From the NCBI GenBank assembly GCA_020152595.1, contig JAIGNY010003802.1, positions 62,001-126,000 of the forward strand: DNA of 64,000 nt. Reading direction: 5' to 3'. This document shows, piece after piece, positions 11,641-41,599 of this stretch. Within the stretch, counting starts at the first letter, position 1; every line of letters begins with the position of its first letter. The DNA comes from Chiridota heheva (Eukaryota; Echinodermata; Holothuroidea; Apodida; Chiridotidae). The translations under genes were made by a program, and so were the position numbers. A model generated the notes under the pieces. That model worked only from the letters and a program-made list of their open reading frames with translations, had not been told where the DNA came from and did not search any database.

Positions 11641-12110
11641 CTATCCTCTGGATCCTTCTTTTCTCCTATAAAGTACTTTGCAACTTCTTCCCATGCCACT
11701 TACAGGCTCTCTTTGTCTCTCAGTCCAACTACCATCAGTGGAACAGGTAAATCCGTTATTTGACCTATTTCACTCTCCAAAAGTTCCCTGTAAATCGTTG
11801 CCAGTATTAACGATTCTTCTGCCATTGTCCAAGATGCAGCCCGATTTGACCCTCCGATATCAGCTGTCACTGTTTGACTTGGCACAAGTAATGACTTATA
11901 TTTTCCATTGAACACTCCCACGCTTATCCTTATAGGCAGTTGATGTTGGAAACTACTGTTTCACCCGTAAGAGCAGAGGCTATTGTTTTCCCCGAATTCT
12001 GGTTTCTTGTCGTTGACTAAGAGTGTTGCCTTTCAGACTCATGACCTTAATTCCTAGGGCAATTCCTCGCTATGTGACCTCTTCGCTGGCAGGCATGGCA
12101 CAAGTCAATA
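11640..12110 (-). pseudogene. Second retroelement fragment: CCHC knuckle and possible protease remnant
   Basis: A minus-strand zinc knuckle (C-x2-C-x4-H-x4-C, core CHACQRRGHIARNC) lies at 12059-12100. Downstream, the frame at 11921-11700 reads 73 codons. It begins with a beta-strand-like GVFNGKYKSLLV that could be a decayed retroviral-type aspartic protease, but the DTG/DSG triad is not present. The knuckle and this frame are separated by stops. It differs from the gag at 9271-10243, so it is a different element. Confidence 0.5.
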
Positions 12111-12689
12111 TCAATTTATAGGCTCAACATATAATACTTAAAGTACTAATGACATTTTCAAAGATTCCCCAAAACACATCTCAGAAAACACATAGCCAGA
12201 ACAGGGTAAATATGGACACAAAATCAAAAAAGCTAAAACGAGACTTAATTCGCAGCCTGCCCTTCCTCGTAAAACCACAGACTTGGACCTCAGAGAGTCG
12301 GAAACAGGAACAGTGACTCGTACATCCTTTACAGGGGATGCGTACCTACCTAAACAATATCAGGTGGAATTTCACACCACTACATATTCGCCACTCGGCC
12401 TCAGCTGCAGCTTATTGTTTCGATCTTTCCAAATGAGTCTTGTATTCAGAAGTTTATTTTGCAATCATTTCTAAAAAAGGCTGCATTTTCTGCAGCTGTA
12501 GCAGCTTGTGCTACCATAAATGATGAAGCCCTGGAAGATTTTGAAAGGGATTAGAGCTGTGTTGGGAGGTCCCTGATCGAATCAGAAAAGCCCGTTTGCT
12601 GCTTTGTGTCGTTTATTGCATCTTTGACATTGTTTTAAGAACTGAAGCAAGTTGGTAAGAGCAGCATCATCAATGTACTCTTCATCTTG

Positions 12690-12872
12690 CTAGTAAGGCT
12701 GTTGTAATTCTTCCCATATTTCTGTGTGTGCATCTAGTGCCTTTTGAGTGTCCCTACTCACTTTGTCAGGTTCATCTTCCATGACCATTAATGTTTTCCT
12801 TGTGGTTCTCCAGTCACTCAAGCTCGAGTTTTTAATACTGCTGGCTAATGGATGGACATCTTTCCCTTTCAA
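12690..12872 (-). other. Short open frame, unrecognised
   Basis: A 60-codon minus-strand frame rich in charged residues continues past its stop with another open stretch (CQRCNKRHK near 12620). It may be a retroelement remnant related to 11640-12110. Function unknown. Confidence 0.2.
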
Positions 12873-12901
12873 ATGTTGTCATGGTGTGAAGTTTGGTCCG
12901 C

Positions 12902-13091
12902 AGTCAATTCACTGTACTGATTATAATAAGTGTAGCTCCCTCATGGTCCAGTTATGTCAACCATGACCATGAAAATATGTAAATTAAGAGCCACAAAGGT
13001 CAGCGCTTTGGGTTCCATTTCTTCATGGTTGACACTAACTGGCGCATGAAGGTCCCTACACCCTTACTATAATCAGTACAGTGAATTGACT
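12902..13091. repeat. Foldback (inverted-repeat) element, about 190 bp
   Basis: The left arm (12902-12968) begins AGTCAATTCACTGTACTGAT. The right arm (about 13022-13091) is its near-complete reverse complement, with about 55 bp between them. Arms of about 67 bp are far longer than chance and would fold into one hairpin. It is best read as a MITE; no target duplication was identified. Confidence 0.8.
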
Positions 13092-13094
13092 TTG

Positions 13095-13525
13095 ATGCTC
13101 TAAAATTGACCAATGATATCACTAATTTTATAGATGTTCATCATCATGCACTGAATCTTCTGAAACATTAAAGGAAGACATTTTTGTAACTCAGGACAAC
13201 AAGGTGGGCGAGAAGTCCCGATTCACACTTACATGAGTTCTAGCCCTAATTCTGAAGAGCTACTTGAAGATGTTTCATGAAGAGAAGAGAAAGACGATCA
13301 CAGTTACCCTCATATACATTCAGTTTATTTAGGAAATAAGGAAATAAAAATGATAAATATAATCAAGGCATCTCTGATGTAGAAGATGAATTGAATTTCT
13401 ACTTAATGCATGCTAAGCACTTTTAAAGTCTTAATAAAAACTAGATTACTTCAAGCTTGGAACTAATTACACATGGTTGAAGTCGCATTTTGTTATTTGT
13501 TGTCATAATTTGAAGGTTAATAGTA
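13095..13525. other. No gene recognised
   Basis: Short AT-rich stretch without coding or repeat signal. Confidence 0.4.
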
Positions 13526-13529
13526 ATAA

Positions 13530-13925
13530 TTTTATATAGAGCCCTTTTATGCAAGTATATTCAAGAGCACTTCACAAACATCAGAGCTTTTTTAGAATAG
13601 GGGAGAGCTGCCCAAACGGCACATTATCCATCCATTAGCTCAGGGAAGTGAATGAACATAGCGTTTTCACGCTTTTCTTCTCGAATAGTCTTCAGAGAAC
13701 AAGGCAGGGTGTGACTGTCCTACCATCAGGGCCGACGGCTTAACGTCCCCTCAGTATGACGGCAAGCGCCATTCAACCATTGCCACTTCTCTCAACAGCT
13801 GAATGGGGAGCAGGAGCAACAAACGATGTACTTCCGCTTTGATGAACTAGTTAGACCTGACCGGGGCTTAAACCCGATACCTCCAGCCTCTCAATCGTGC
13901 GCTCTACCTGACTCCTTGCAAGTCT
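13530..13925 (-). mobile_element. tRNA-derived SINE, copy 1
   Basis: On the minus strand the head carries a tRNA-like box A (GGTAGAGCGCACGATTG) and box B (GGGTTTAAGCCCC). A central domain follows with GAGGGGACGTTAAGCCGTCG, shared with the copies at 28776 and 34140. The tail (GTGAAGTGCTCTTGAATA then TATATAAAATTATTA) resembles the 3' end of L2/CR1 LINEs such as the one ending at 38674, suggesting trans-mobilisation by such a LINE. Confidence 0.8.
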
Positions 13926-14167
13926 TGTTCAGATGCTAGTTTGATGTCCGAGTATCATGCACAGTATTTAGTCATCAATACATGTATAAAATATGTACTT
14001 AAAAACCATGAAATAATAGTTATACAATTTGTTTCATGTCTGCTCTTATTTGTTGTGTCATAATGGAAAGATTGACAAATACATTTGTCTTGATTAGATT
14101 CTAGTATCACGTGACATCCTCCCAAGTTTGCCCTTGATAGCCAACCTGTCTGCTAGTTCAAAATAAA

Positions 14168-14530
14168 TTTTCATTTTTTTGGGGTCAACTATAGCTGACA
14201 ATGTTATTAGGATGTTAACAAGGTTCTTTCTGCCATTTGGGTTACCAACACATGTTCTTGAGGTACAAGCAATAATTATCTTTTCATAAGAATATACTGT
14301 TGTATATGTACTGTACTTAAAAGTTGATATCTTTATTAAATGAAAGTTCAAAAAAAAAAAAATCAGTTTTTTTATTTTATAGCTTAACTATATCAGCTAA
14401 TGTCACCAGGAATTTTAAAAAGGCCCTTTCTGCCATTTGGGTTGCCAACCCATGCGGTTCAAGAAATAATTCCGTTTTTGTAAAAATATATGCTGTTGTA
14501 GATGTACTGTACTTCATATTTAATATCTGT
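14168..14530 (+). repeat. Tandem duplication, about 190-bp unit, two copies
   Basis: The first (about 14168-14330) and second (about 14370-14530) halves share CCTTTCTGCCATTTGGGTT and a following tract ending TGTACTGTACTT, with moderate divergence. Confidence 0.65.
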
Positions 14531-14539
14531 AATTCTATC

Positions 14540-15020
14540 TGATATGTATCTTATTTTATGATAATTTGTAAATACTTTTGTTCAAGTACTTATCTGATAT
14601 TTATGTTATATTGTAAATAATTTTGTACATGTACCAAGAATCTGAACTTGTTTACAAAATAAATTAAAGAACTTATCTAATTTTGTTGTCCAGCATCCTT
14701 TGTTTTTGACTAATTATTGGAAATTGTATCAGTATGTAACCAATATTTATAAATATTATTCCTCCGACTGTTGACCACAATGAGGGTAAAACTGATGGAT
14801 GGGAGAGAAACTTTTGACTTGAGAAGAACACAGTGGATGTGATAACACATTATGGAACTGATGATGGATGGAGGTGCGACTATTGTGAGGGACAGTCATA
14901 GTTACAGATGGAAGTCAAGATCCTGCACTTTTTTCCAGAAAAAAGTTCCTTGCCTCCCCCATCCCACACACTAAGATTTGGAAGTTGACATCAAATTCAC
15001 TGTCTAATGGTATAACCCCC
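14540..15020. other. No gene recognised
   Basis: AT-rich sequence. No open frame with recognisable motifs was seen. Confidence 0.4.
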
Positions 15021-15039
15021 ACCCCTCCCCCACACACAG

Positions 15040-15122
15040 ACTTTTTGGTTACACAGACTTTTTGGTTACACACTTTTTGGTTACACACACTTTTTGGTTA
15101 CACACTTTTTGGTTACACACAC
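15040..15122 (+). repeat. Short tandem repeat, CACACTTTTTGGTTA unit
   Basis: Five copies of a 14-18-bp unit with the invariant core CTTTTTGGTTACACA. Confidence 0.85.
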
Positions 15123-15124
15123 TT

Positions 15125-16439
15125 TGACTTGCCCTAAAATATTTGTGGTGGTAATGAGGTCTGTACAATTCATTCCACATCAAAGGAATGTAGAGGCATC
15201 AATAGCTAAATTGCTTTCGAACCTATTATGCACTTGTCAATTGCATGACTCATTAGTTCTACCCCTAGCAATGTCAGTCAAATGTGAGTCATTGACATTC
15301 AAAACTGATTCACATGTGTGTCAATGTACCAAATGGTCAGTCACCATCTGACTCTGGGGCGAGTCACTTCAGACCTATTCACTTTGTACATGGGTGACTG
15401 ATTTTGGTAAGTCATTTAGAAAGATATATCAGTCACCTAAAAGTGACCAAGCGGTGCATCAATGTACATGTTTTGTTCACCCACCTTTGTGCAGTGACTC
15501 ACCTTGTCCGGGGGTGTAGGGGTGAGTCACACAATTGACAAGTGCATTAATCATCACAAAAGTAGAACAAAGATTCATCAAAAAATTTAAACATCAATAT
15601 GCAAATTTTTGATGTACTACAGGTCAATCTTGCTATTTTCGTTCATAAATCAATTTCTTAGAAGTGCATCAAATTCTGACCAAAATTTGGTGACTTCAGT
15701 GACTTCAATTTAGGGAAAAAAAATGATAATTACAAAAAGATTTTAAGCTGTCCGCCGTCATATATCACAAATTTAGTATAAATTAAACTTTGATCAGTCA
15801 CAACTCTACCTAAGTGTTCTTTTCAAAATTCAAAAACTGCTCAGATTTGATTAAGTTTATTATCTCTAACGGAATAATTTTTTTGCTCATCACATTCTTC
15901 TTTTGTTGAAGATAGACTCTTAGAAACAAAAATTCTGACATATTTCTTATTTCAATTGATAGAGAATTAAAAAAAAAAACCAACTACCAAAAACAGCTCA
16001 TTTATATCTCAAGTTACTCACATTTAAAGTTGACAAAAAAAAAAAAACATTGTCAAACATGACTTTATTTAGCAAGCAGAGCAATAGAATGTAGTTCGAT
16101 ATAATTTTGTATAAAGAAATTGTTTCAAAATGTTGTGTCAACAACTTTTAAATATGTCTTTGACCCATAAACAATTTTCATAAGCCATAAAACTTGAGAA
16201 AAGATTAAAAAGAAATACATACAATAGAATTAATGTCCTAAATAATTACAAGCAAATGTTAGATTGCTTTCAAGTGAAACTTGGTCAGATGATTTGTTAG
16301 TTTTAATTTTATCATATGAAGTAAGGATTATGTCTCTATACACTTTTTTAGAAGACTTTGTAAGACAGCCCTGCATCAGCTCAGCTAGATGAAAATACGT
16401 AGACATCAAATGTCCAATAATTAAAAAAAAGAGACAACT
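15125..16439. other. No gene recognised
   Basis: AT-rich sequence with several short words around GTGACTCA and GTCAC at 15240-15540 that recur without regular spacing. No coding signal. Confidence 0.4.
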
Positions 16440-17007
16440 TTAAAGGATTCGTTAAGTGGTCAAACAAATTTAAAGTATATGAAAGAGGACTTCGAAAGGA
16501 AACAAAATGGGGAAAAAAACATTCAAAAATTGTATTCCGATAAGAAGATATTTAAGTTTAAAGCAATGTCTAAGCTATGTAGAAATGACTAATTTATTAA
16601 GTTTACTATGGAAAGTTGCATCCCTCATTCTCACATTCTAAGCAATTGTTAATGTATTTTAAAGAAAATGTAACTTTTTTACTATTGGATTCAGTCTTCC
16701 TCAAAGTTTCTTCAGGTGGTATATTATAAATACCCTTCCTAGATTCAGTTTGGCTACTTTCCTGACGTATTCAATGGCTTTTTAAGCCACAAAATCGCAG
16801 GACAAAATATGATAAAATACACGAAGACTTCCAAGAACAAGAGGCTGTGACATCAAAACTAGTCAGACTTCAGTCGTTCCTACACAAACAATACCAAGCT
16901 TTAAACTTACATATCTCCTTAACAGAATAAGATTTTTAAATGCTTTTTTCAAACATTTTAAAGTCCTTTTCAGATAGGATGGACTTACTTGACCCACTGA
17001 CCTTTAA
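16440..17007 (+). mobile_element. TTAA-type MITE, family A, copy 1
   Basis: TTAA flanks both ends (16440-16443 and 17004-17007). The ends are inverted repeats of about 130 bp (AGGATTCGTTAAGTGGTCAA outward, matching CCACTGACCT at the other end). TTAA duplication is the hallmark of piggyBac-type integration, so a piggyBac-related enzyme probably moved it. There is no coding capacity. Related copies are at 17008, 22244, 29866 and 60327. Confidence 0.8.
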
Positions 17008-17579
17008 AATTCAGGGGTCAAGCAAGCCTACCATGTATGAAAGAGGACTTCAAAAGAAATGATATAGTGAAGAAAGCATTCAAAAAATCTTATTCCATTA
17101 AGGAGATATCTGAGTTAAAGTTTGGTATCATTTGTGTAGAAACAACTGAAATCAAGACTAGTTGTGACGTCATAGCCTCAGATTCCTCAAAGTTTTGTAT
17201 TCTATCATATTTTGACCTGCGATTTTGTGGCTAAAAAACCATGGGATATTTTAAAAAAAGTAGTAAAACTGAATCTAGGAAGGATATTTATAACATACCA
17301 CCTAAAAAAAGTTTAAGGAAAAATAATTTAAATAGTAAAAAAAGTAAATTTTTCTGTAAAATACATTAACAATTGTTTAGAATGTTAGGATGAAGACACT
17401 AACTTTCCATAGTAGACTTACTACACCAGCCATTTCTACACGGATAGGACAGAGCTTTAAACTTGAATATGTCCTTAATGGAATAAGATTCATGAATGCT
17501 TTCTTCACCATTTTGTTTCTTTTGAAGTTCTCTCTGATATTAAAGATGGACATGCTTGACCACTGAACTAATCCTTTAA
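17008..17579 (-). mobile_element. TTAA-type MITE, family A, copy 2 (opposite orientation, abutting copy 1)
   Basis: It shares the central TTAA (17004-17007) with copy 1 and ends at CCT-TTAA (17573-17579). Its interior matches copy 1 in reverse, for example the TTTCCATAGTAGACTTA tract against its complement. The pair forms a composite palindrome of about 1.1 kb. Confidence 0.8.
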
Positions 17580-17589
17580 ACACAACAAT

Positions 17590-18260
17590 AACATTGAGAA
17601 CATAATGTAATTAATTTATTAGATTCAACTGTTTAATAATATTACTTCCATATTCGACTTGATCGGCATCAATATTAATAAATGTGTGTAAAATTATCTA
17701 GCACACAGCAGTATAGTAATTTTCTGGTAATACAAACATTCAAGTGTCCTTGCCCTCATGTTGCCTCTGGGCTATGGAGGCATAAAGGAAGTTTACTGAT
17801 CTGTTGTGGATGATTTATCTGTGAAATTCGCAAAAACAAGCGCCCTCAATTTTCGGTCTAGTGCACCTTTAACATCTTGCCTCAAACCCTGAATGTTTCC
17901 AGAGAACTAATCACTTTGTGAATGAAAAATAAAGGTTTCAAGAATTTTCTCCCCTATTTTTCAAGGTCAATCTTTAGAAAGAGCAAAGCCTATAAAGACT
18001 TGTGATGTCTTCAAACATTTCCCCTGAAACTTTGGCAACTTATACACGAAGCTGCAATTCAAATATCGCTCACAAAGACTAATAACCCAACCAAATATCT
18101 TCCAAGATGCCGTCTCAAATTCCTCATTTTCCTTCCAGTTCCACAATCGGTACTTACTCCAATCCTAGATGTTGTACCAAGTGGTACAGTACCACCTGCA
18201 GCCTGTTCTCATGTTTCAAGCACTCTCAAAATCAATGACCCATGACCTTGCTTCCTGGCT
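17590..18260. other. MRPL37 3' UTR and downstream sequence
   Basis: No coding signal. The stretch follows the MRPL37 stop on the minus strand. No convincing AATAAA signal close to the stop was found, so the transcript end is not placed. Confidence 0.4.
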
Positions 18261-36487
<18,227 letters not shown>

Positions 36488-36489
36488 GA

Positions 36490-37120
36490 TGCTAGGCTAA
36501 TCAAAAACAACAACAAAACAATATTATTGCAATGTCAGTTTCTGAATTCAACGTCTTAAATTACAAACAGTTTCGTAATCATCAGTGATTGATGTTCAAT
36601 GATGGCTGGCCATACAAAGGTACTTTCAAATGACATACACTGTAGAGGCTTGGAAGCAAAATGCAATTACACCCTTGTGTAGTTCACTGTAGTTCACATG
36701 TGCTTCACTGGTTATAATCTGTGTATCCCATCCATCACATTACATGTGTACAAGATAAAGTAAAAGAATAAAGGAAACAACAATATATACTGTAATTTGA
36801 CCCATGTGAGTTCGAGTTAGGATTTGAAAATAAAAATGTTGACTCAGTTAACTTTTGGTAGCGTCTCGCTCCAAGTCTATTTACAGTATCGTCTTGCTAC
36901 ACTCAATACAACATGTCTGATTGATAGCTCAGATCTGACTGACTGACTATCCTACAAAAATCTTGCCTTAATATACAATTCAATTCTTAACTTGACCATA
37001 TTAGCTCCCAGGTGTGGCTCCCCATACACTTATCATTGTGGCTCGCTGATATGTACATCATTGTGGCTCACTAATACTTTTAACACAGTGGCTCAGTGTT
37101 GCTTAATTCCAAGAAGTATG
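36490..37120. other. Upstream region of MRPL37
   Basis: Probable promoter or 5' UTR side of MRPL37. No TATA-like or CpG-rich signal stands out, and nothing else was recognised. Confidence 0.35.
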
Positions 37121-37128
37121 GCTCTTAA

Positions 37129-37694
37129 AGGAATATTCATTTCCATGGAATTTTTAATCATATATGATAGAGATAATTTGTAGACACAAAGTGGTGAAAA
37201 ATAATGTTCATATCTTATTCCGTTTAGAAGTTATAACATTTTAAAGAGCAGAAAAATGTTCATAAAAACACCTCGAACAGTATATGTCCTTCAGCTTGGT
37301 GATGTCATCAAGACAATTCCAGAACACTTCTTATGTATTTCTTATAAATTTAATAACACTTTTTTTACATTAATGAACAGTATTTTTGGTTCATTATAGA
37401 GACAGGGTGGAATATATAAAATACAAGGAAACATTTTGTTTTTTTGCTTAGTGTACATTTTCAATGAGAAAAAAATTCAAATCATTTTTAAGGAAATAAA
37501 AAAGACATTTTGTTAAAATTGTCTCTATGACATCACAGATGTTGCCAATCATTCACTTTTGTCCAAATTCAAAAATACTTTAAAATTTTGTAACTTCTTA
37601 ACGGATTAAGATATTAACATAGTTTTTTCACCACTTTGTTTCTAAATTATTTTCTATAGCATATGAAAAAATGAAAATCCATGGGAACATTCCT
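37129..37694 (-). mobile_element. TTAA-type MITE, family B, copy 2
   Basis: TTAA flanks at 37125-37128 and 37695-37698. Its ends and interior match copy 1 (32190) in the opposite orientation, including CACCTCGAACAGTATATGTC. Confidence 0.88.
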
Positions 37695-38149
37695 TTAACC
37701 TTGAGCCTTTAAGAAATACATAAGTTATTGCACCAATGACTCGGACACAAATCCCTTTGTTTGTGGTTTCTTGGCACAGAAAGAGAAAACATGAAAAGGA
37801 AGGAGTGTTTCGCAAGAATATATATGGTACACAGATACATGGGAAATACACTAAACCAAATGACAGCAAGGGTCATACTAAAACAATTGACAACTTAACC
37901 TAAACCATAACCTAACCTCGGGCCCTATTTTGTCTATCATTTTCGTGGAATGTAACTCAATTGTCATTCACTCTGCAAAACGAATAGACCGTCACTTGGA
38001 TTCCTTGGACTGTTTGTGTGTAATGCATATTGTCATTTGTTTTAGTCTTACCCCTTATTTGCACCAAGAACATACCTCCCCTCCCTATCCCCCCCTCCAC
38101 CTCCCGTTCTAATTCTATTACTAAGTTCTAGCATTCCCTGAATTTCCCA

Positions 38150-38310
38150 CCTTCAGAACCCTTGGATTTCCCCACTTTTCACAACCCCCCTGGATTTCTC
38201 CAAGTCCACAGCCCCCCTGGATTTCCTCAAGACCACCACAACCCTGATGGATTTTCCCAAGTCCACAACCCCCATGGAATTCCCCATGTCCACAACCTCT
38301 CTGGATTTTC
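38150..38310 (+). repeat. Minisatellite, about 28-bp unit (CTGGATTTCCCCAAGTCCAC)
   Basis: Five to six copies of a unit reading CCTGGATTTC..CAAGTCCACAACCC. Open frames on both strands are incidental. Confidence 0.9.
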
Positions 38311-38389
38311 CAGTTTCTCAATCATGAGCTGTTGCCATAAATATTTCCTGGAATTTTCCAATCACATTGATTAGACCTAGTCTATAGGG

Positions 38390-41260
38390 CTCATCATCAA
38401 CTCAAACGATGGGGCACTTATCATTACAGTCAATGGGAGAAAACAACAATTTTTCATGATTTCGACCAAAATTGCATACATCTTAACTGAAAACTCCCAG
38501 AAATTTCATTATTGTTCGATTTGTCATGATATTTCAGAAAAAAGAAAAAACATCCCACCCCAGAATGGATGAAAATGAGGAAAAATAACAAAGCTTCTTG
38601 CGCAGTCAAGTCTGCTTTGTCGAAACGCTATGACAAAACTTTGGGAACAGTCAGCTCTGCGAAGATGTCTTCGATTATTATCATTATCATTATTAAATTA
38701 CATTTCTACAGCACTTATTTTAACAATAAGCTCTAAGTGCTTTACAAAATGAAAATATAAAAAACATTAAAATCTAAGAATAATGTAAACATAGATAATA
38801 TACAACATATGTTAAAAAAGATAAAAGGTATAAAAGTTTAAAGGCAACAGGAATAATGTAAAGCTAGCAAGGGAAAACAAATTTAAAAGTTTAAATGCAT
38901 ATAGATCTTAAAAATATAAATTTGCAAAATTTAGGTTATTATATAATTTGGGATAGAAAAAGTAAAAATACATGTGAAAATAAATCTAGACAAACTGAAA
39001 TTAAAAAAATGCTGAGAAATATAAAAATCTGTAAGTAAAGCAAGAGAATAAATATCAAAAATAATGACTACAATACTGTCTACAAAGGAATATCAGTTTA
39101 AAAGCTGAGAGCGATACATTGCACCTTATAGTGCACAGGATTATATTCCATTCATTTGGTGCATAGGCATTAAAGCAGCGATCCCCAAATTTGTTTGAAG
39201 TTCTTGTATTTGTAGTGGATGTTGACCTGATAATCTTAAAGTACGAAATGGTTGGTGGGTTTTGACTAAGAGGTCTAGATAATCAGAGGCTGTACCTCGC
39301 AAACAATTAAAACAGAGAACTAAAATTTTAAAACGCACACGATATTCAACTGGCAGCCAATGAAGTCGGAATAAGATGGGTGTAATGTGATCTCTATAAA
39401 CTGTACGTGTTATGAGTCTAGCGGCGGAATTTTGAATCAACTGTAGACGATGAATTAATGATTTGTTGACACCAATCAAAAGAGAATTTGCATAATCAAT
39501 TCTAGAAGTAACAAGGGTTTGGATCAAGGTTTTCGTTGAGTCAGTATCTAGGAAATGGCGAATTTGAGCAATTGACCTAAAATGATACATTGCACTTTAA
39601 CATTTAGATAACAAACTTTTCCATGGACATTTCAGAATCAAATATTGCACCTAATTTTGTAAGCTTAGAAGAGTTAGATATGCTTATGTTATTGACATTT
39701 AATGATACACATGGCAATTTGTTAATATTGCACTTGCTACCGATTGGAAGGAATTCAGTTTTGTCATCATTTAGTTTCAAAAAGTTATTCATCATCCAAC
39801 ACTAAATGTCTTTGATACAGTTTTCGAGAGCAAGTAACTGATTATGTAAATCTGAGTTATTAGGTGAGATGTATAATTAAGTGTCGTCTGTGTAAAAATG
39901 ATAGGCAATACAGTATCTCTCAATGATGTCAGCAAGCGGAGTAGTATATAAAGTGAACAGAAGAGGGCCTAACACGGACCCTTGTGGGACAGCTACTTTC
40001 AGTTGGATAGTCCTACTCAATGTTTTCACAGTGATTCTCTGGGATCTATCTTGAAGATATGACTTAATCCAACAAAGTGCAGAATCATTGATGCCAAACC
40101 GTGTGGATAAGCAGCTCAACAGGATATCGTGATTTATTGTGTCGAAAGCGGCACTAAGATCCAATAGAACGAGCAACCATTTTCTTATTGTGCAACAAAC
40201 TCATGATATCAATATGAACTCGAAGTAATGCTGTCTCTGTCGAGTGAACACCGATAAGCAGATTGAAAAGAAGCGACAAGATTATTATCTGCGATGTATT
40301 TGTTCAGTTGAGCGGCAATAACTTTTTCACATATTTTTGATACAAAACTTAAGTTTGATATTGGGCAATAATTCTTGTATTCATTGGTATCTAACACGAT
40401 TTCTTAAGAATTGGCTTTACTATGGCTTCTTTCATTATAGACGGGACAGTAGCATTCCTTATAGACACATTAACGATGTTTGAAATGAAAGGAGCTAATT
40501 CGGAAATGCACAATTTGACCATCTTTGTACGGATTGGGTTCAGTTTACAGTATGCATTAGATGAGTGCTAAATGAGTGATTTGATTTCTTTAGTAGTTTT
40601 AATTGTCTCCATAAAAGAACAAAGTTTGCTGCCAATATTGGAATTTTCAACATTAGATGTTGATGTTGATTAGATGTTGGTGTTTGAAAATCATTGAATT
40701 TGAAACTTCACCAACAATCTGACATTAAGACAACAAAGTTCTTTCAAATACATCATAAACGAGTCAATGTTTTCTGAACTTTTTCCATATCATTAACGGA
40801 ACACCAAACAACTGATTGACGACATCTAAACAGAGCTGAGTCTTCCCAAAGTTTTGTCACAGCGATTCAACGAAACAGATGGACTGTGTAACATAACAGC
40901 TTGTTTGTACCAAGCTTAATGTACCACGGATGTATTACTTCACGCAAGAGTCATGACACAGGTGTCAATCAGTTCAGTTGAATTATAGCCTTCATGGAAA
41001 GTACATCTTACAAGAGTGTGTCTGTGTCTATTATTTTACAGACTGCATAAATATATTTTTGTTCTTCGTTTTTCAGCCATTCCAGGGTACAGATTTTTTT
41101 TTTCTTTCTGAAATATTATGACAAATCGGACAATAATTAGATTTCTAGGAATTTTTAGTTGAGGTACTGTATGTACAATTTTGGTCGAAATCACGAAATA
41201 TCATGTTTTCTCCTATTGACCGTAATGATAAGTGCCCCTATCGTTTGAGTTTCGGGTGAG
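38390..41260. mobile_element. Long-inverted-repeat (foldback/MULE-like) element interrupted by a LINE
   Basis: The left arm (38390-38670) and right arm (about 40818-41260) are inverted copies. They share AACTCAAACGAT, GGGGCACTTATCATTAC, GATTTCGACCAAAATTG and CAAAACTTTGGGA in mirrored order. The flanks TCTATAGGG and TCTATGCGG agree at 7 of 9 bases. A 9-bp duplication would fit a Mutator-like element. The loop is occupied by a LINE (38674 to about 40815). No transposase was seen. Confidence 0.75.
38674..40815 (-). mobile_element. L2/CR1-like LINE, 5'-truncated and inactive
   Basis: Minus-strand RT pieces run in order: NYCPISNLSFVSKICEKVI (about 40390-40330), LDLSAAFDTINHD motif A (near 40165), VPQGSVLGPLLF motif B (near 40000), YTDDT motif C (near 39880, YADD changed to YTDD), then SRIDYANSLL and HWLPVEYRVRFKIL (39490 and 39350). 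Several frameshifts and stops separate the pieces. The 3' end carries a TGTAAAGCACTTAGAGC tail and an ATT/ATG microsatellite at 38674-38696. No endonuclease and no RNase H are present, consistent with an L2/CR1 lineage. Confidence 0.88.
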
Positions 41261-41282
41261 TCTATGCGGTATTCAGTCAAAA

Positions 41283-41395
41283 CTTCCCTTTACCAAAATG
41301 TCTCCGCTTTTTGCTACCGAAACGCCCCACTTTTTGCTACCAAAACGCCCCACTTTTTGCTACCAAAACGTCCCAATTTTGCTACCAAAACGTCC
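41283..41395 (+). repeat. Tandem repeat, AAACGCCCCACTTTTTGCTACC unit, 5 copies
   Basis: Five 20-23-bp copies. A related word in the opposite sense (GGGCGTTTTGGCAATG) forms the repeat at 44180-44256. Confidence 0.9.
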
Positions 41396-41599
41396 CTGTC
41401 CCTACTTTGAAGCCGCAGTAAACCAGTTAGCTTTAACCTTTAATCCGAAACCAAAATAATCCTGCTTTGAAGACGCGAGAGTGAACTAGTTAACTAAACC
41501 ATAAACTATCACGCCTTCCAATCAAAATAAGGTTTCAGCGCTAATGAAACATCAAACAAACAGTCAAAAGATTGTAGAAGAATACGTCAGTGGAAGTGG

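Noticed and set aside
38121..38374. Gly-rich or Pro-rich repeat protein
   Set aside because: Follows from the 28-bp minisatellite; no start or splice context.
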